The notes beneath the pieces are model-generated. The model did no database searches and was not told where the DNA came from. It worked only from the letters and a program-made list of their open reading frames with translations. 64,000 nucleotides of DNA. It comes from Paraliobacillus zengyii (GTDB lineage Bacteria; Bacillota; Bacilli; Bacillales; Amphibacillaceae). Shown here piece after piece: positions 18,477 to 28,965 of the stretch. Made by a program: the position numbers and the translations under genes. The first letter of the stretch is position 1. The number at the start of each line of letters is the position of its first letter. The stretch covers positions 68,501 through 132,500 of the forward strand of contig NZ_CP029797.1 of assembly GCF_003268595.1 (NCBI RefSeq), in the 5' to 3' direction.

Positions 18477-19994
18477 ATGAATAAAAATAAATTAATGCTC
18501 ATGTTGGCATCGGGTGTCGTTTTTATATCGGTGGTTGTACATATTCTTCATAAACTTCATTTGATAAGTCCGATGCATGGAACGATCATGCTACCAGATT
18601 ACTACAATCTAGTTTCTACTATTATTTTAGTTATACCAATCCTGCTGTTGATTGTAACTTGTTTTTATTATGCAAAGAAAAAAGATCACCATAGCATTCC
18701 ACTGTTGATTACACTTACGCTAACATTCGCTAGTATAAGTACCATCACTGGTGGGGAGGGCATGGTTGAATATCACTTTTCTTTATTTATGGTAGTTGCT
18801 ATCTTAGCCTATTATGAAAATATAAAGCTATTGTTCATTATGACGAGTATTTTGGTTTTACAGCACTTACTAGGATTTTTTGTCCCTAGTTTTACTGTAT
18901 TTATTTTTGGCGCTTTAGAGTATTCTTTTTCTATGTTGTTACTGCATGCTCTTTTTCTAGCTATAACAACTGGAGCTACTACGTGGCAGATCTTATCTAA
19001 GACAAAACATACGGCATTGTTACAAAATGAAAACGAAAATAATCATATAATCATTGAAGAAATCATGAAGCAATTAACAGATACGAGTGAAAAGGTTTTA
19101 GATACAGTTAAGAATCTAAAGGATAGCTCACAAGAATCACAACTTATGAGTAATCAAATAACAACGTCTATTCAACAAATGACCGCCGATACGGATACCC
19201 AACTTACAATGGCATATGAAAGTGGCACGCTTTTAGAAGAAATGACTGCAGGTATTCAGCAAATAGCATCTAGTGCATCAATTGTTGTTAAAGCTTCGAG
19301 TCAAACAACGGAAGAAGCTAAACTAGGAAAAGAAACTGTGTTTGCAACGATCGATCAGATCGATGTAATTTCTAATTCTTTTGAAGACTTATCAAAAGTT
19401 ATTGTTAATCTAGAAAAACGGTCATCAGAAATTAATGAAATTATTACTGTTATATCGGATATTTCATCGCAAACAAATTTATTAGCACTTAATGCGGCAA
19501 TTGAAGCAGCAAGAGCAGGGGAATATGGTAAAGGATTTGCTGTAGTAGCAGATGAAGTTAGAAAATTAGCTGAACAATCGGAACAGTCTGTTGAGAAGGT
19601 TGGGAATTTGGTTAAAGAGATTCAAACTGATACAAATACTGCAACTAAATCTATGCAAACTGGAACAAAAGAAGTCAAAGAAGGGATCCGCTTAGTTAAC
19701 CAAACGGGTACCGTCTTTGAAAGCATTATTGTATCTGCGGAGAAGGTTTATAAACAAATACATGAAACATCAACAACATCAGACGAAATAGCTGCTAGTT
19801 CTGAACATGTTTCTACATCGATGCAAAACATGACGGCTGTTAGTAAAGGTACCGCAGAAAGTAGTGACCGTATTTCGAGCGCATCGGAAAAACAACAAGT
19901 ATCGATGGAAACTATTAATGAAATTGCTAACTCTTTAAATGATCTTGTTGATGAGCTAAATACCCTTACGCTTGACCTTGGTAACAAATCCTAA
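18477..19994 (+). CDS. Methyl-accepting chemotaxis protein with 6-TM N-terminus
   Basis: Chemoreceptor (505 aa). The N-terminal 180 residues form about six closely spaced membrane segments with hardly any extracellular domain, including the pattern [21 protein letters not shown]. The C-terminal part is a long coiled coil with the signalling hairpin ([35 protein letters not shown]). No HAMP domain is evident. It probably senses an intramembrane or bilayer-borne signal and talks to CheW/CheA. The ligand is unknown. The ribosome binding site AAAGGA is somewhat far (about 13 bases). Confidence 0.9.
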   Translation: MNKNKLMLMLASGVVFISVVVHILHKLHLISPMHGTIMLPDYYNLVSTIILVIPILLLIVTCFYYAKKKDHHSIPLLITLTLTFASISTITGGEGMVEYHFSLFMVVAILAYYENIKLLFIMTSILVLQHLLGFFVPSFTVFIFGALEYSFSMLLLHALFLAITTGATTWQILSKTKHTALLQNENENNHIIIEEIMKQLTDTSEKVLDTVKNLKDSSQESQLMSNQITTSIQQMTADTDTQLTMAYESGTLLEEMTAGIQQIASSASIVVKASSQTTEEAKLGKETVFATIDQIDVISNSFEDLSKVIVNLEKRSSEINEIITVISDISSQTNLLALNAAIEAARAGEYGKGFAVVADEVRKLAEQSEQSVEKVGNLVKEIQTDTNTATKSMQTGTKEVKEGIRLVNQTGTVFESIIVSAEKVYKQIHETSTTSDEIAASSEHVSTSMQNMTAVSKGTAESSDRISSASEKQQVSMETINEIANSLNDLVDELNTLTLDLGNKS

Positions 19995-20062
19995 CACATA
20001 TATTTTAACTTCTCTAAATTCATAAAATTATTGCTGAATTTTAAAATATAAGAAGCTTGTCC

Positions 20063-20092
20063 CCCTTTCTTGAAGAAGAAAGGGTTTTTTTT
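20063..20092 (+). terminator. Terminator after the chemoreceptor gene
   Basis: CCCTTTCTT pairs with AAGAAAGGG and is followed by eight T residues. Confidence 0.88.
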
Positions 20093-20105
20093 GGTCTTAT
20101 AGTTA

Positions 20106-20135
20106 TTGACAAAAATTATAAACATCAAATATAAT
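20106..20135 (+). promoter_or_regulatory. Sigma-A promoter of the marR-ABC operon
   Basis: TTGACA (20106-20111) and TATAAT (20130-20135) with an 18-base spacer. Both hexamers are perfect. The dyad at 20139-20169 begins just downstream, over the start point. Confidence 0.85.
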
Positions 20136-20138
20136 AGG

Positions 20139-20169
20139 TAGGTTACCTAATTATTAGTTAGGCAACCTA
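20139..20169 (+). promoter_or_regulatory. Probable MarR operator dyad
   Basis: TAGGTTACCTAA (20139-20150) and TTAGGCAACCTA (20158-20169) form 12-base inverted arms with one mismatch and a 7-base centre. Each arm is itself nearly palindromic (GGTTACC). The position over the transcription start and before a marR gene fits autorepression. Confidence 0.75.
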
Positions 20170-20203
20170 TCTAAGTAAGATAAAGAAATACGAGGTGTAC
20201 TAG

Positions 20204-20653
20204 ATGAATTTTTGGAATCAAGACTCAACTTCTCAACGATTAATAAAATCAGCTCGGCAATTTAGAAAGCTGGATTGGAATAAAGAGACGATTGGTAAAT
20301 TTAAACCAAGCGAGATAGAAGTACTATTTTGTATTAGAAAGTTAGGTGAAGAACAAGACGTCACTGTTTCAGATATTAGTAAATTTCTCCGTGTAACATC
20401 ACCTACTGTTACGCAAATAATTAATCGTCTAGATGAAAGTGGCTTAGTGGAAAGGCAGATCAATAAAGAGGATAGAAGGTCAATTAAAGTAACGTTAACA
20501 GATGAGGGAGATGTAATCACTGAACAAGCAGCAGAAAAATATGCCGCATCAATTAATGGATTAATTGAATTCTTAGGTGATGATCAAAGTGAACAATTAA
20601 TTAAATTAATGGACAAAGTATTCCTTTATTATAATGACAAAAAGAAAATTTAA
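20204..20653 (+). CDS. MarR family transcriptional regulator
   Basis: Winged-helix regulator (149 aa). The helix-turn-helix lies around residues 50-85 (TVSDISKFLRVTSPTVTQIINRLDESGLVERQINKEDRRSIKVTLTDEG), the classic MarR pattern with a DRR wing. It is the first gene before two ABC exporter half-transporters and most likely represses them and itself through the dyad in its promoter. The inducer is unknown, probably a lipophilic toxic compound. Confidence 0.92.
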   Translation: MNFWNQDSTSQRLIKSARQFRKLDWNKETIGKFKPSEIEVLFCIRKLGEEQDVTVSDISKFLRVTSPTVTQIINRLDESGLVERQINKEDRRSIKVTLTDEGDVITEQAAEKYAASINGLIEFLGDDQSEQLIKLMDKVFLYYNDKKKI

Positions 20654-20682
20654 TATAGACAATACGGAGATGAATAATAGTA

Positions 20683-22410
20683 ATGTTAAAATTATTTCAA
20701 ATGCTTAAACCATATAGAGTATTTATAAGTTTTGTCCTGGTACTTGTGTCTATACAAACGTTATCACAATTGTATCTACCGACATTAATGGCTGATATTG
20801 TTGATAATGGAATTGTAAACGGAGATATCCCTTATATCACAAAAATTGGTGCGTTTATGTTAGTAGTAGCCTTGATTACGATGGTTGCCTCTATCCTTGC
20901 AAGTTTCTTTTCAGCTAAAGTCGCAGTAGGATTCGGTAAAGATCTGAGAAGACGTGTATTTAATCATGTAGAGAATTTTTCATTACATGAGTTTAATCAG
21001 ATTGGTACGTCATCATTAATTACAAGAACCACAAATGATATAAATCAACTTCAACAAGTGACGATAATGCTCTTGCGTATGTTACTTGCTGCACCAATGA
21101 TGGCTATTGGTGGAATCATTATGGCGGTCTCTAAAGATGCAAAGTTATCGCTTGTTTTTGTGGTTGCTATTCCAATACTTATTTTAACTATATCACTAAT
21201 AGCCATTAAAGGAATGCCATTATTTAAGGCTTTACAGAAAAAACTAGATCATTTAAATCTTGTTTTTAGGGAGTATTTAACCGGAATAAGAGTAATTCGC
21301 TCATTTAATCGGGAAAATTATGAAATGAAGCGGTATGACAAGATAAATAATGACTTTATGGATACAGCTACAACCGTTAATAAAATTATGGTATCACTTA
21401 TGCCAATTATGATGATCATCCTGAACTTCTCTACTATCGCAATCCTTTGGTTTGGAAGTATCCGAATAAGTAATGGTGGGATGCAAGTCGGAGATTTAAT
21501 GGCTTTTATTCAGTATGGCATGCAAATTATGTTCTCATTTATTATGGTTTCGATTGTTTTTGTTATGATTCCCAGAGCCCAAGTTTCATCAACACGAATC
21601 AATGAGGTACTCGAAATGAAATTTGAAATAAAAGACCCTATAAAACAAAAAAACAATAAAAATAAACAAGGATACATCGCATTTAATCATGTGAACTTTA
21701 GTTATCCTGGTGCAGAACAGGCCGCCATTTCTGATTTAACATTTGATGCAAAGCCTGGTGAAGTAACGGCAGTTCTCGGTGGAACAGGTTCAGGTAAATC
21801 AAGTTTAATTAATCTTATTCCTCGCTTTTACGATGTGACTAGCGGTAGCATCTTAATTGATGAAGTAGACATTCGTGATATGTCACAAGCCGATTTAAGA
21901 GATAAGATTGGATTAACACCACAAAAGGCAACGCTTTTTACAGGGACAGTTGCTGAAAATATTAGGTATGGTAAACAAGATGCATCAGATGAAGAGGTAA
22001 TACATGCAGCAACAGTTGCTCAAGCAAATGGATTTATTGAATCAATGGAAGGTAGCTATAATGCATCCATTACACAGGGTGGTTCTAATGTATCTGGGGG
22101 ACAAAAGCAACGATTAGCTATTGCTCGAACACTCGTGAAACGACCAGAAATTTATTTGTTTGATGACAGTTTTTCTGCGCTTGACTTTAAAACAGAAGCA
22201 ACTCTACGCGATGCTTTATCACAGGAAGTCAAAAAAGCTACAGTTATCATTGTTGCACAAAGAGTAGCAACTGTTATGGATGCAGACCGTATTATTGTTT
22301 TAAATGAAGGTAAAACAGCTGGTATTGGTACCCATAAAGAGTTAATGTCCAATTGTAACGTCTATCGAGAGATTGTATCCTCACAGTTATCAGAGGAGGA
22401 AATAGCATGA
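20683..22410 (+). CDS. ABC multidrug exporter half-transporter, degenerate-site subunit
   Basis: Half-transporter (575 aa) with six membrane helices (1-320) and a nucleotide-binding domain. Walker A (GGTGSGKSS, about 366) and the signature VSGGQKQRLAI are normal. The Walker B catalytic position is Asp, not Glu (FDDS, Asp495), and the switch His is Gln (VAQRV, Gln526). This doubly degenerate site is typical of one subunit of heterodimeric exporters of the BmrC/BmrD, LmrC/LmrD and TM287/TM288 kind. The partner follows with a 4-base overlap. The substrate is unknown. Confidence 0.92.
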   Translation: MLKLFQMLKPYRVFISFVLVLVSIQTLSQLYLPTLMADIVDNGIVNGDIPYITKIGAFMLVVALITMVASILASFFSAKVAVGFGKDLRRRVFNHVENFSLHEFNQIGTSSLITRTTNDINQLQQVTIMLLRMLLAAPMMAIGGIIMAVSKDAKLSLVFVVAIPILILTISLIAIKGMPLFKALQKKLDHLNLVFREYLTGIRVIRSFNRENYEMKRYDKINNDFMDTATTVNKIMVSLMPIMMIILNFSTIAILWFGSIRISNGGMQVGDLMAFIQYGMQIMFSFIMVSIVFVMIPRAQVSSTRINEVLEMKFEIKDPIKQKNNKNKQGYIAFNHVNFSYPGAEQAAISDLTFDAKPGEVTAVLGGTGSGKSSLINLIPRFYDVTSGSILIDEVDIRDMSQADLRDKIGLTPQKATLFTGTVAENIRYGKQDASDEEVIHAATVAQANGFIESMEGSYNASITQGGSNVSGGQKQRLAIARTLVKRPEIYLFDDSFSALDFKTEATLRDALSQEVKKATVIIVAQRVATVMDADRIIVLNEGKTAGIGTHKELMSNCNVYREIVSSQLSEEEIA

Positions 22411-24266
22411 GCAGGGAGATACATGATAAACAACCGAGAAAAGGCCTAGGGATGCCTTTGAAAAAGGCAAAGGATTTCAAAGGAACACTCAAGCGTTTGA
22501 TTGGCTATTTGGCTCCACATAAACTGAGGTTAATAGTCGTATTCTTCGCAGCTATCATAAGCACAATATTTACAATCTTAAGTCCAATATTTCTGGGAAA
22601 AGCAACAACTACGATCTTTGAAGGATTAATGGCTAAAGTAAATGGTGTTTCGGGTATAACAATTGACTTTGACTATATTGGCCAACTAATATTTATTTTA
22701 GTCTTTTTGTATCTGTTTAGTGCTGCTTTTAGTTATGTTCAACAGTTTATCATGGTAGAAGTTTCACAAAAGATAGTATATAAATTACGTAAAGATACAA
22801 ATGAAAAAGTAACTCGATTACCTTTAAAGTTTTTAGATTCACATTCTAATGGTGACATTTTAAGCCGTGCTACTAATGATATTGATAATATAAGCAATAC
22901 ACTTCAACAAAGTGTCACACAGGTAATTACTTCTATTGTTACAATTATCGGTATTATCATCATGATGTTTACAATAAGTCCATTAATGACAATAATCGTA
23001 CTTCTAACTTTGCCATTAAGTATTGTCTTGACAACGATAATAGTAAAAAAATCACAAGGGTACTTTAAAGGTCAACAAAGAACATTAGGTGATTTGAATG
23101 GACATGTGGAAGAAATGTACACGGGTCACCCAATAATAAAAGCGTTTAAACGAGAGGAAATAGCAGAACAGCAATTTGAAGAAATTAATGAGCAACATTA
23201 CCAGTATGGATGGAAAGCTCAATTTGTTTCTGGTGTTATTCAACCACTTATGGCATTTGTAAACAATATTGGTTATGTGTTGATTTGTGTAGTAGGTGCC
23301 GTCTTGGTAACACGCGGTACAATTCGAATTGGTGATATCCAGGCGTTTATTCAATACGCAAGACAATTTTCTCAACCTATAACACAAGCAGCAAATATCT
23401 CGAATATTATCCAATCAACAATTGCCTCAGCAGAACGTGTTTTTGAAATATTAGATGAAGAAGAACTTCCGGCTGAAGTTTCTGACGCCAAGGTAATTTC
23501 ATCGCCAAAGGGTGATGTGACTTTCGAACATGTAAGATTTGGATATAATAATAATGAGATCATCATTAATGATTTGAATATTGATGTTAAGAAGGGTCAG
23601 ACGATTGCAATTGTGGGGCCAACAGGTGCAGGTAAAACAACGTTAATTAACCTGCTTATGCGTTTTTATGATGTTAATCAAGGGAAAATTACGATTGACC
23701 AAGTTGATATTACAGAATTAAAGCGTGAGAGTCTAAGAAGTATGTTCGGTATGGTTCTTCAAGATACATGGTTATTTAATGGAACAATTAAAGAGAATAT
23801 TGCTTATGGTAACGAAAAAGCGAATGAGGAGGATATTATAAAAGCAGCTAAAATAGCTAATGCTGACCATTTTATTCGAACATTACCAGAAGGCTATGAC
23901 ACAAGATTAAATGAAGAAGCATCTAATCTTTCACAAGGGGAGAAGCAGTTATTAACTATTTCCCGGGCAATATTGGCTGATCCTACGATTATGATTCTTG
24001 ATGAAGCTACTAGTAGTGTTGATACTAGAACAGAAGGTTTTATTCAAACTGCCATGAATGAACTAATGAAAAACAGAACGAGTTTTGTTATTGCACATAG
24101 ACTTTCCACTATTAAAAAAGCAGATTGTATTCTCGTTATGAATGAAGGGAATGTGATTGAACAAGGAACGCATGCAGAACTTTTACGTCAAGAAGGATTC
24201 TATGCAGAGCTTTATAATAGTCAATTTACAACTCAAAAGACTTTGGAGACAGCGCCTGATTTTTAG
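22407..24266 (+). CDS. ABC multidrug exporter half-transporter, catalytic subunit
   Basis: Half-transporter (619 aa) with an N-terminal extension, six membrane helices and a nucleotide-binding domain with Walker A GPTGAGKTT, signature LSQGEKQLL, Walker B ILDEATSSVD with catalytic Glu533, and switch His564 (IAHRL). The intact catalytic residues complement the degenerate partner upstream, so the pair should form a heterodimer with one hydrolysing site. Its ATG overlaps the upstream stop codon, so it is translationally coupled. No clear terminator follows before the MFS gene. Confidence 0.93.
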   Translation: MSREIHDKQPRKGLGMPLKKAKDFKGTLKRLIGYLAPHKLRLIVVFFAAIISTIFTILSPIFLGKATTTIFEGLMAKVNGVSGITIDFDYIGQLIFILVFLYLFSAAFSYVQQFIMVEVSQKIVYKLRKDTNEKVTRLPLKFLDSHSNGDILSRATNDIDNISNTLQQSVTQVITSIVTIIGIIIMMFTISPLMTIIVLLTLPLSIVLTTIIVKKSQGYFKGQQRTLGDLNGHVEEMYTGHPIIKAFKREEIAEQQFEEINEQHYQYGWKAQFVSGVIQPLMAFVNNIGYVLICVVGAVLVTRGTIRIGDIQAFIQYARQFSQPITQAANISNIIQSTIASAERVFEILDEEELPAEVSDAKVISSPKGDVTFEHVRFGYNNNEIIINDLNIDVKKGQTIAIVGPTGAGKTTLINLLMRFYDVNQGKITIDQVDITELKRESLRSMFGMVLQDTWLFNGTIKENIAYGNEKANEEDIIKAAKIANADHFIRTLPEGYDTRLNEEASNLSQGEKQLLTISRAILADPTIMILDEATSSVDTRTEGFIQTAMNELMKNRTSFVIAHRLSTIKKADCILVMNEGNVIEQGTHAELLRQEGFYAELYNSQFTTQKTLETAPDF

Positions 24267-24369
24267 GTATAGCAAGAATGTGGTTTTTATAAACACTTCT
24301 CTTATGATCTAACTATGCTTTAGTAGATACGATAGGAGCAGTTTATATATTAGAAAGAAGGAACACAAC

Positions 24370-25764
24370 ATGGTTAACAATCAAGCTCAAGGCGAACAAA
24401 AACTTAATAAAGTACCGCTTATGATCGTACTAATATCAGGCGCATTTGCTGCTATTCTGAATCAGACGCTTTTAGCGACAGCATTGCCTCATATTATGGA
24501 AGATTTGAATTTAGATGCCAACACAGCGCAATGGTTGCAGTCTATTTTTATGTTAGTTAATGGAATAATGATACCAATTACAGCGTTTTTAATAGGGAGA
24601 TTTACGACACGTGGTTTGTTTCTTACAGCAATGGGATTGTTTGGTGTTGGCACATTGGTTTGTGCAGTAGCTCCGACCTTTTCGTTGTTAATGGTAGGAA
24701 GAATTTTGCAGGCCTCTGGTGCAGGTATTATCATGCCACTAATGCAAACCATTCTGTTTCTTATTTTCCCAATTGAAAAACGGGGAAGCGCAATGGGGAT
24801 GTTTGGATTAGTAATTGCTTTCGCACCAGCAATTGGACCAACTTTATCCGGTTATCTGGTCGATCAATTTCCTTGGCGTAGCTTGTTTTATGTTATTCTG
24901 CCGATAATTGCTATTGATATTATCGTCGCTTACTTCATTCTTAGAAATGTAACAGAGCGAAGAGATCAAAAAATTGATATACTATCGATTATGTTATCTA
25001 GTTTTGGATTTGGTGGTTTGTTATACGGCTTCAGTACGGCAGGAAATAGTGGTTGGGGTAGTTTAGAAGTAATTATTGCAATGATTGTCGGTGCTATAAG
25101 TCTATTATGGTTTATATTAAGACAATTGAAGTTAGACCAACCCATTCTTGAATTCAGAGTGTTTAAGAACAAAGTTTTCACTATAACGACCATTCTTGGT
25201 ATGATCGTCTTCATTGCTATGATTGGTGGATCTGTAATCTTACCTTTATTTATGCAAACCATGCTAGGTTTTACGGCATTAGAATCAGGTTTAATGTTAA
25301 TGCCAGGAGCTTTATTAATGGGTGTTATGAGTCCTATTGCTGGAAGGTTATTTGATAGATTTGGCGCAAGATGGCTTGCAATTATTGGCTTACTAATCTT
25401 AACCATTACAACGTTCATGTTTACCAATTTAACGGTAGAAACGACCTTTACTTTTCTCGCAGTTGTTAATGCAGGAAGAATGTTTGGTGTTGCACTGGTA
25501 ATGATGCCAGCTACAACAGCAGGTTTAAATCAGCTACCTATTGATTTAATACCACATGGTACCGCGATGAATAATACGATGCGTCAAGTAGCAGGAGCTG
25601 TTGGTGTCGCATTACTTGTAACTGTTATGACTAGCAGTGCATTGCCTGAAGAAGGAATGAGTGGTCTTATTCGAGGTGTAAATGTATCGTTTATTGTTGC
25701 GGGTTTTACAGCAATTATTGGTTTTGTATTAGCCTTCTTTATTAAAGGTAAAGTTAAGGAGTAA
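24370..25764 (+). CDS. MFS multidrug exporter, DHA2 (14-TMS) family
   Basis: Drug:proton antiporter (464 aa) with about 14 hydrophobic segments. The N-terminus LNQTLLATALPHIMEDLNLDANTAQWLQSIFML and motif C (GPTLSGYLVDQFPWRSLFYVI) are typical of EmrB/QacA/LmrB-type exporters. It has its own ribosome binding site (GAAAGAAGG). It lies 100 bases after the ABC pair on the same strand and may be read through from the marR promoter, giving two exporters under one control. The substrate is not predictable. Confidence 0.9.
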   Translation: MVNNQAQGEQKLNKVPLMIVLISGAFAAILNQTLLATALPHIMEDLNLDANTAQWLQSIFMLVNGIMIPITAFLIGRFTTRGLFLTAMGLFGVGTLVCAVAPTFSLLMVGRILQASGAGIIMPLMQTILFLIFPIEKRGSAMGMFGLVIAFAPAIGPTLSGYLVDQFPWRSLFYVILPIIAIDIIVAYFILRNVTERRDQKIDILSIMLSSFGFGGLLYGFSTAGNSGWGSLEVIIAMIVGAISLLWFILRQLKLDQPILEFRVFKNKVFTITTILGMIVFIAMIGGSVILPLFMQTMLGFTALESGLMLMPGALLMGVMSPIAGRLFDRFGARWLAIIGLLILTITTFMFTNLTVETTFTFLAVVNAGRMFGVALVMMPATTAGLNQLPIDLIPHGTAMNNTMRQVAGAVGVALLVTVMTSSALPEEGMSGLIRGVNVSFIVAGFTAIIGFVLAFFIKGKVKE

Positions 25765-25820
25765 CTGGAAATTTGTGTTTTTAAGTTATGATATTCTATT
25801 AGTAGTAATAAAAACGAATG

Positions 25821-25867
25821 CCGAGTAACTATTATGAATAATTTTCATGGTAATTACTTGGTTTTTT
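25821..25867 (+). terminator. Terminator after the MFS gene
   Basis: CCGAGTAA pairs with TTACTTGG, extended by ATG/CAT inside, followed by TTTTTT. Confidence 0.7.
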
Positions 25868-25899
25868 GTATAGAAAATATAGGCGGGAGGAAATACTAG

Positions 25900-26742
25900 A
25901 TGGAGAAAGTGGCTGTTGTTACGGGTTCCTCAAGCGGTTTAGGTTTATTTACAACGATTGCCTTAGCGAATAAGGGGTTTACTGTCATTGCAACAATGCG
26001 TGATCCTAACAAATCGGATATATTCAGAACGATTACTACAAAGCATGCAATATTAGATAAAATCGAAGTATTCGCCTTAGATGTTACCAATGCGGAGTCT
26101 GTTGAAAAATTTCGTGTGAAGGTCGAGAGTTTAAATCGTCTTGACGTACTTGTCAATAATGCAGGTATTGCGATTGGTGGATTTGTAGAAGACATTTCAA
26201 TTGATGACTATCGTAGGCAGTTTGAAACAAATGTATTTGGATTGATGGCTGTTACACAGGCAGTAATTCCAAAGTTACGAAAACAAGCAAAAGGTACCAT
26301 CATTAATATGAGCAGTATAAGTGGTAAAGTTGGTTTTCCTGGTCTTTCTCCCTATGTGTCATCCAAACATGCCATCGAAGGTTATTCAGAAAGTTTACGT
26401 TTAGAAATGCAACCATACGGTGTACAAGTTGCTTTAGTTGAACCTGGATCATTTGCAACAAATATTTGGTCATCGGGAATGGAAATTGTAAACGGCACGT
26501 ATGATGAACAATCACCTTATTATACGTATATGAAACAGTTACTAACAACATTAGACAATGGAAAAGAAAGACATGGGGATCCTAGAATGGTGGCTGATCT
26601 AATTTGTAAGCTTGCAATGATGAAGCGTGTGGATAAATTTAGATATCCAATCGGAAGAGGTGTAAGTTTACAGTTTAGATTGAAACAATTGTTGCCATGG
26701 AGGCGTTGGGAACGTTTAGTTATTCATACGATATTAAAATAA
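25900..26742 (+). CDS. Short-chain dehydrogenase/reductase (YusZ-like)
   Basis: Classical SDR (280 aa), with the cofactor motif TGSSSGLG (residues 8-15), NNAG (LVNNAGIAIGG), and the catalytic Ser and YxxxK in SSISGKVGFPGLSPYVSSKHAIEGYSESLRLE. The C-terminus FRYPIGRGVSLQFRLKQLLPWRRWE resembles B. subtilis YusZ from memory. It probably uses NADP(H); the substrate is unknown. GGCGGGAGG precedes the ATG. Confidence 0.9.
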   Translation: MEKVAVVTGSSSGLGLFTTIALANKGFTVIATMRDPNKSDIFRTITTKHAILDKIEVFALDVTNAESVEKFRVKVESLNRLDVLVNNAGIAIGGFVEDISIDDYRRQFETNVFGLMAVTQAVIPKLRKQAKGTIINMSSISGKVGFPGLSPYVSSKHAIEGYSESLRLEMQPYGVQVALVEPGSFATNIWSSGMEIVNGTYDEQSPYYTYMKQLLTTLDNGKERHGDPRMVADLICKLAMMKRVDKFRYPIGRGVSLQFRLKQLLPWRRWERLVIHTILK

Positions 26743-26812
26743 ATAGATCATTTTTTGCTATATTGTATTATAATAAGCTAGTAATAAAAGAATGCTAAAG
26801 AGGAGATAGATG

Positions 26813-26983
26813 ATGACCGAAAAGAAACTTAGTACGCAAGAAATAGTTAAGCAACAACTGGAAAGAAAGAAACAAGCTCAAGCTAATGGAAAAAATACAA
26901 TGAACTTAAATGGTTCAAGTCAACGTATGAAAAGCCAACAAACGAAAAAACCAAGTAATACACGAAGAAAAGTTGGCGGTTGA
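26813..26983 (+). CDS. Small basic hypothetical protein (56 aa)
   Basis: Translates to MTEKKLSTQEIVKQQLERKK and onward: a short amphipathic helix followed by a Gln/Asn/Lys-rich, disordered-looking tail ending RRKVGG. AGGAG (26801-26805) fits this ATG (7 bases) better than the ATG three bases earlier. A terminator follows directly. I do not recognise the family. The good ribosome binding site and the isolated, terminated context make it likely to be real. Confidence 0.65.
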   Translation: MTEKKLSTQEIVKQQLERKKQAQANGKNTMNLNGSSQRMKSQQTKKPSNTRRKVGG

Positions 26984-27019
26984 TTACGTTCCCATCTAAA
27001 AAAATGTCTATATAGATAT

Positions 27020-27050
27020 AAAACGCATGTAAATCACATGCGTTTTATTT
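27020..27050. terminator. Bidirectional terminator
   Basis: AAAACGCATGT pairs with ACATGCGTTTT; A-rich left and T-rich right flanks let it end both the small-protein gene (+) and the chemoreceptor gene (-). Confidence 0.8.
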
Positions 27051-27075
27051 TGGTGTTTTTTAACTTGTTATAGTA

Positions 27076-28749
27076 TTAATCGGTATGATATTTACTTGTT
27101 GTATGTGCTAACGTATTTGATAATTGTAAAAGCTTGTTGCCAATTTCATTCGTTCCTTCCATTTGTTCAATTTGATTTTCACTAGCGGCCACCATTTCTT
27201 CTGAGCTTGCCAGTGTTTCTTGCGATACAGAAGCTAAATTATTTGCTGAAAGCTCTAACTGTGGCAACTCTCTTGTTATATCTGTTAATTCAGTATGCAT
27301 ATGTTTTATTCTACTACTTACATCCGTTATTTCATTCATTAATAGATCAAATGATTGTTTAGAGGTATCTGCCATCTTTAAAGTTGAGGTTGTTTTAAGT
27401 AGTACATGTTCAAATGCTAAGACGGCTTCGTTCGTTATCCCTTCCATGTTTGTAACAGTCTTAGTAATCTCTTCAGTTGCAAGTGAAGATTGGTCAGCTA
27501 GATTACGAACCTCCTGTGCTACTACCGCAAAACCTTTTCCTGCTTCACCAGCACGGGCTGCTTCAATTGAAGCGTTTAGTGCTAATAATTTCGTTTGATC
27601 GACAATCGTTTTTACTAAATCAACAAGACCTAGAATAGCATGAGAATTTTTCTTTACCTCTTTGATCGTGAGTGTTAATTGATTAAACTCTGTTTCAAAT
27701 TCACTAAATGTAAGAATTAATTTGCCAATATTCATTTCACCTGTTTGGGCAGATTGATTCATTTGTTCTGAGCGGTGAGACACACGCTCCATATTCATTA
27801 ACATGTGTTTCATTTTGGTATTCATTGTTTTAAAGGTTGATAGACTATCATCTGAACTACTTGCTGTTTGTTCTGCCCCAACTTTTACAATTTCAATAGC
27901 AGATATGAATTGATGGCTAGTTGAAAGGGTATGTTCTGAAGCGATTTTTAGCTCTTCGCCTGTAGATGACAATGCATTTGTCGTATTTTTCACTTCAGTT
28001 ATCATATTTATCATGTTTTCAATCATTGCATTATAGCTTTTATGTAATGAAATAAGTTCAGGTATCGTAGTTTGAATAGCTGGTGCAAACTTTAGATTTC
28101 CCTCGCGAACATATTTCATTGTGCTACGAAGGTAGTTAAGTGGTTTGGTAATTGATCGTACAAAGAGCATGCTGAGTAAAGTGGTAATTATTATGCTAAT
28201 GGCGGTAACAATAATAATAAAATAACCAAGATTGTATATTTGCCCCATATAAGAATCCGTAGGTACAATCATCGTGTAAATACCATCTATCTCTTTCATC
28301 TCATGGAAAGAGAGTGTATAATCTACGCCATCAATTTTTTGATGCATAATCCCATTGCTATTTTTGGATAAATCCTCAATAAATTGTTCTGATAATGTGG
28401 GTAGAGATTCACTACTAGTTTGAAAAGGAATAACTTCATTATTTTTGATGTAAAAGAAGTCAGAATTTATCCCATCTTGCTTCAGTTTTTCTTGTTGAGA
28501 TCGTACATTTGTTTCCAGTTGTTGTAGGAAATATGATGGGTCACTTACATAAACAAAGTTTAAGTTTTCTGCAATGTATTGCATTAAGTCGACTTCTCGT
28601 ACTAATCTATCTTCTATTGTTTGAATCGTTAATTCCTTTGCTTTTGTATAAGAGCTAAATCCAACTAGAATGATAGCAATTCCTAATAAGGAAATAAATA
28701 ATAGACTAAGCCTTGTACTTAAATTTAACTTTTTCATGATTTTCTTCAT
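27076..28749 (-). CDS. Methyl-accepting chemotaxis protein with extracellular sensor and HAMP
   Basis: Chemoreceptor (557 aa). Membrane segment 1 is at about 12-32, then an extracellular sensing region of about 140 residues (single-Cache-like in size), membrane segment 2 at about 172-196, HAMP ([24 protein letters not shown]), and a cytoplasmic coiled coil with the signalling tip [35 protein letters not shown]. The ligand is unknown. TTGGAGGT precedes the ATG on the minus strand. It has its own transcription unit between convergent neighbours. Confidence 0.92.
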   Translation of the reverse strand: MKKIMKKLNLSTRLSLLFISLLGIAIILVGFSSYTKAKELTIQTIEDRLVREVDLMQYIAENLNFVYVSDPSYFLQQLETNVRSQQEKLKQDGINSDFFYIKNNEVIPFQTSSESLPTLSEQFIEDLSKNSNGIMHQKIDGVDYTLSFHEMKEIDGIYTMIVPTDSYMGQIYNLGYFIIIVTAISIIITTLLSMLFVRSITKPLNYLRSTMKYVREGNLKFAPAIQTTIPELISLHKSYNAMIENMINMITEVKNTTNALSSTGEELKIASEHTLSTSHQFISAIEIVKVGAEQTASSSDDSLSTFKTMNTKMKHMLMNMERVSHRSEQMNQSAQTGEMNIGKLILTFSEFETEFNQLTLTIKEVKKNSHAILGLVDLVKTIVDQTKLLALNASIEAARAGEAGKGFAVVAQEVRNLADQSSLATEEITKTVTNMEGITNEAVLAFEHVLLKTTSTLKMADTSKQSFDLLMNEITDVSSRIKHMHTELTDITRELPQLELSANNLASVSQETLASSEEMVAASENQIEQMEGTNEIGNKLLQLSNTLAHTTSKYHTD

Positions 28750-28965
28750 TAATTAACCTCCAATAGTAGTTCAATTGTCCTATCTATAGGAGTATACAGA
28801 ACTTATATGAAGCTAGTATGAAGTTAAGGTAAATTTTTTTCTTAAAAGAATAATGAAACTAAAATGATTATTCTAATTTGCGACAGGATGTTACAATATG
28901 TATAATTCAGTAATAGAAGAAGGTTAAAAGTAGCCTACTAAACTTGCGAAAAGAGGGTTAAGCTT

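Noticed and set aside
24966..25427. 153-codon frame antisense to the MFS gene
   Set aside because: The plus-strand exporter is clear; long antisense frames are common opposite membrane protein genes.
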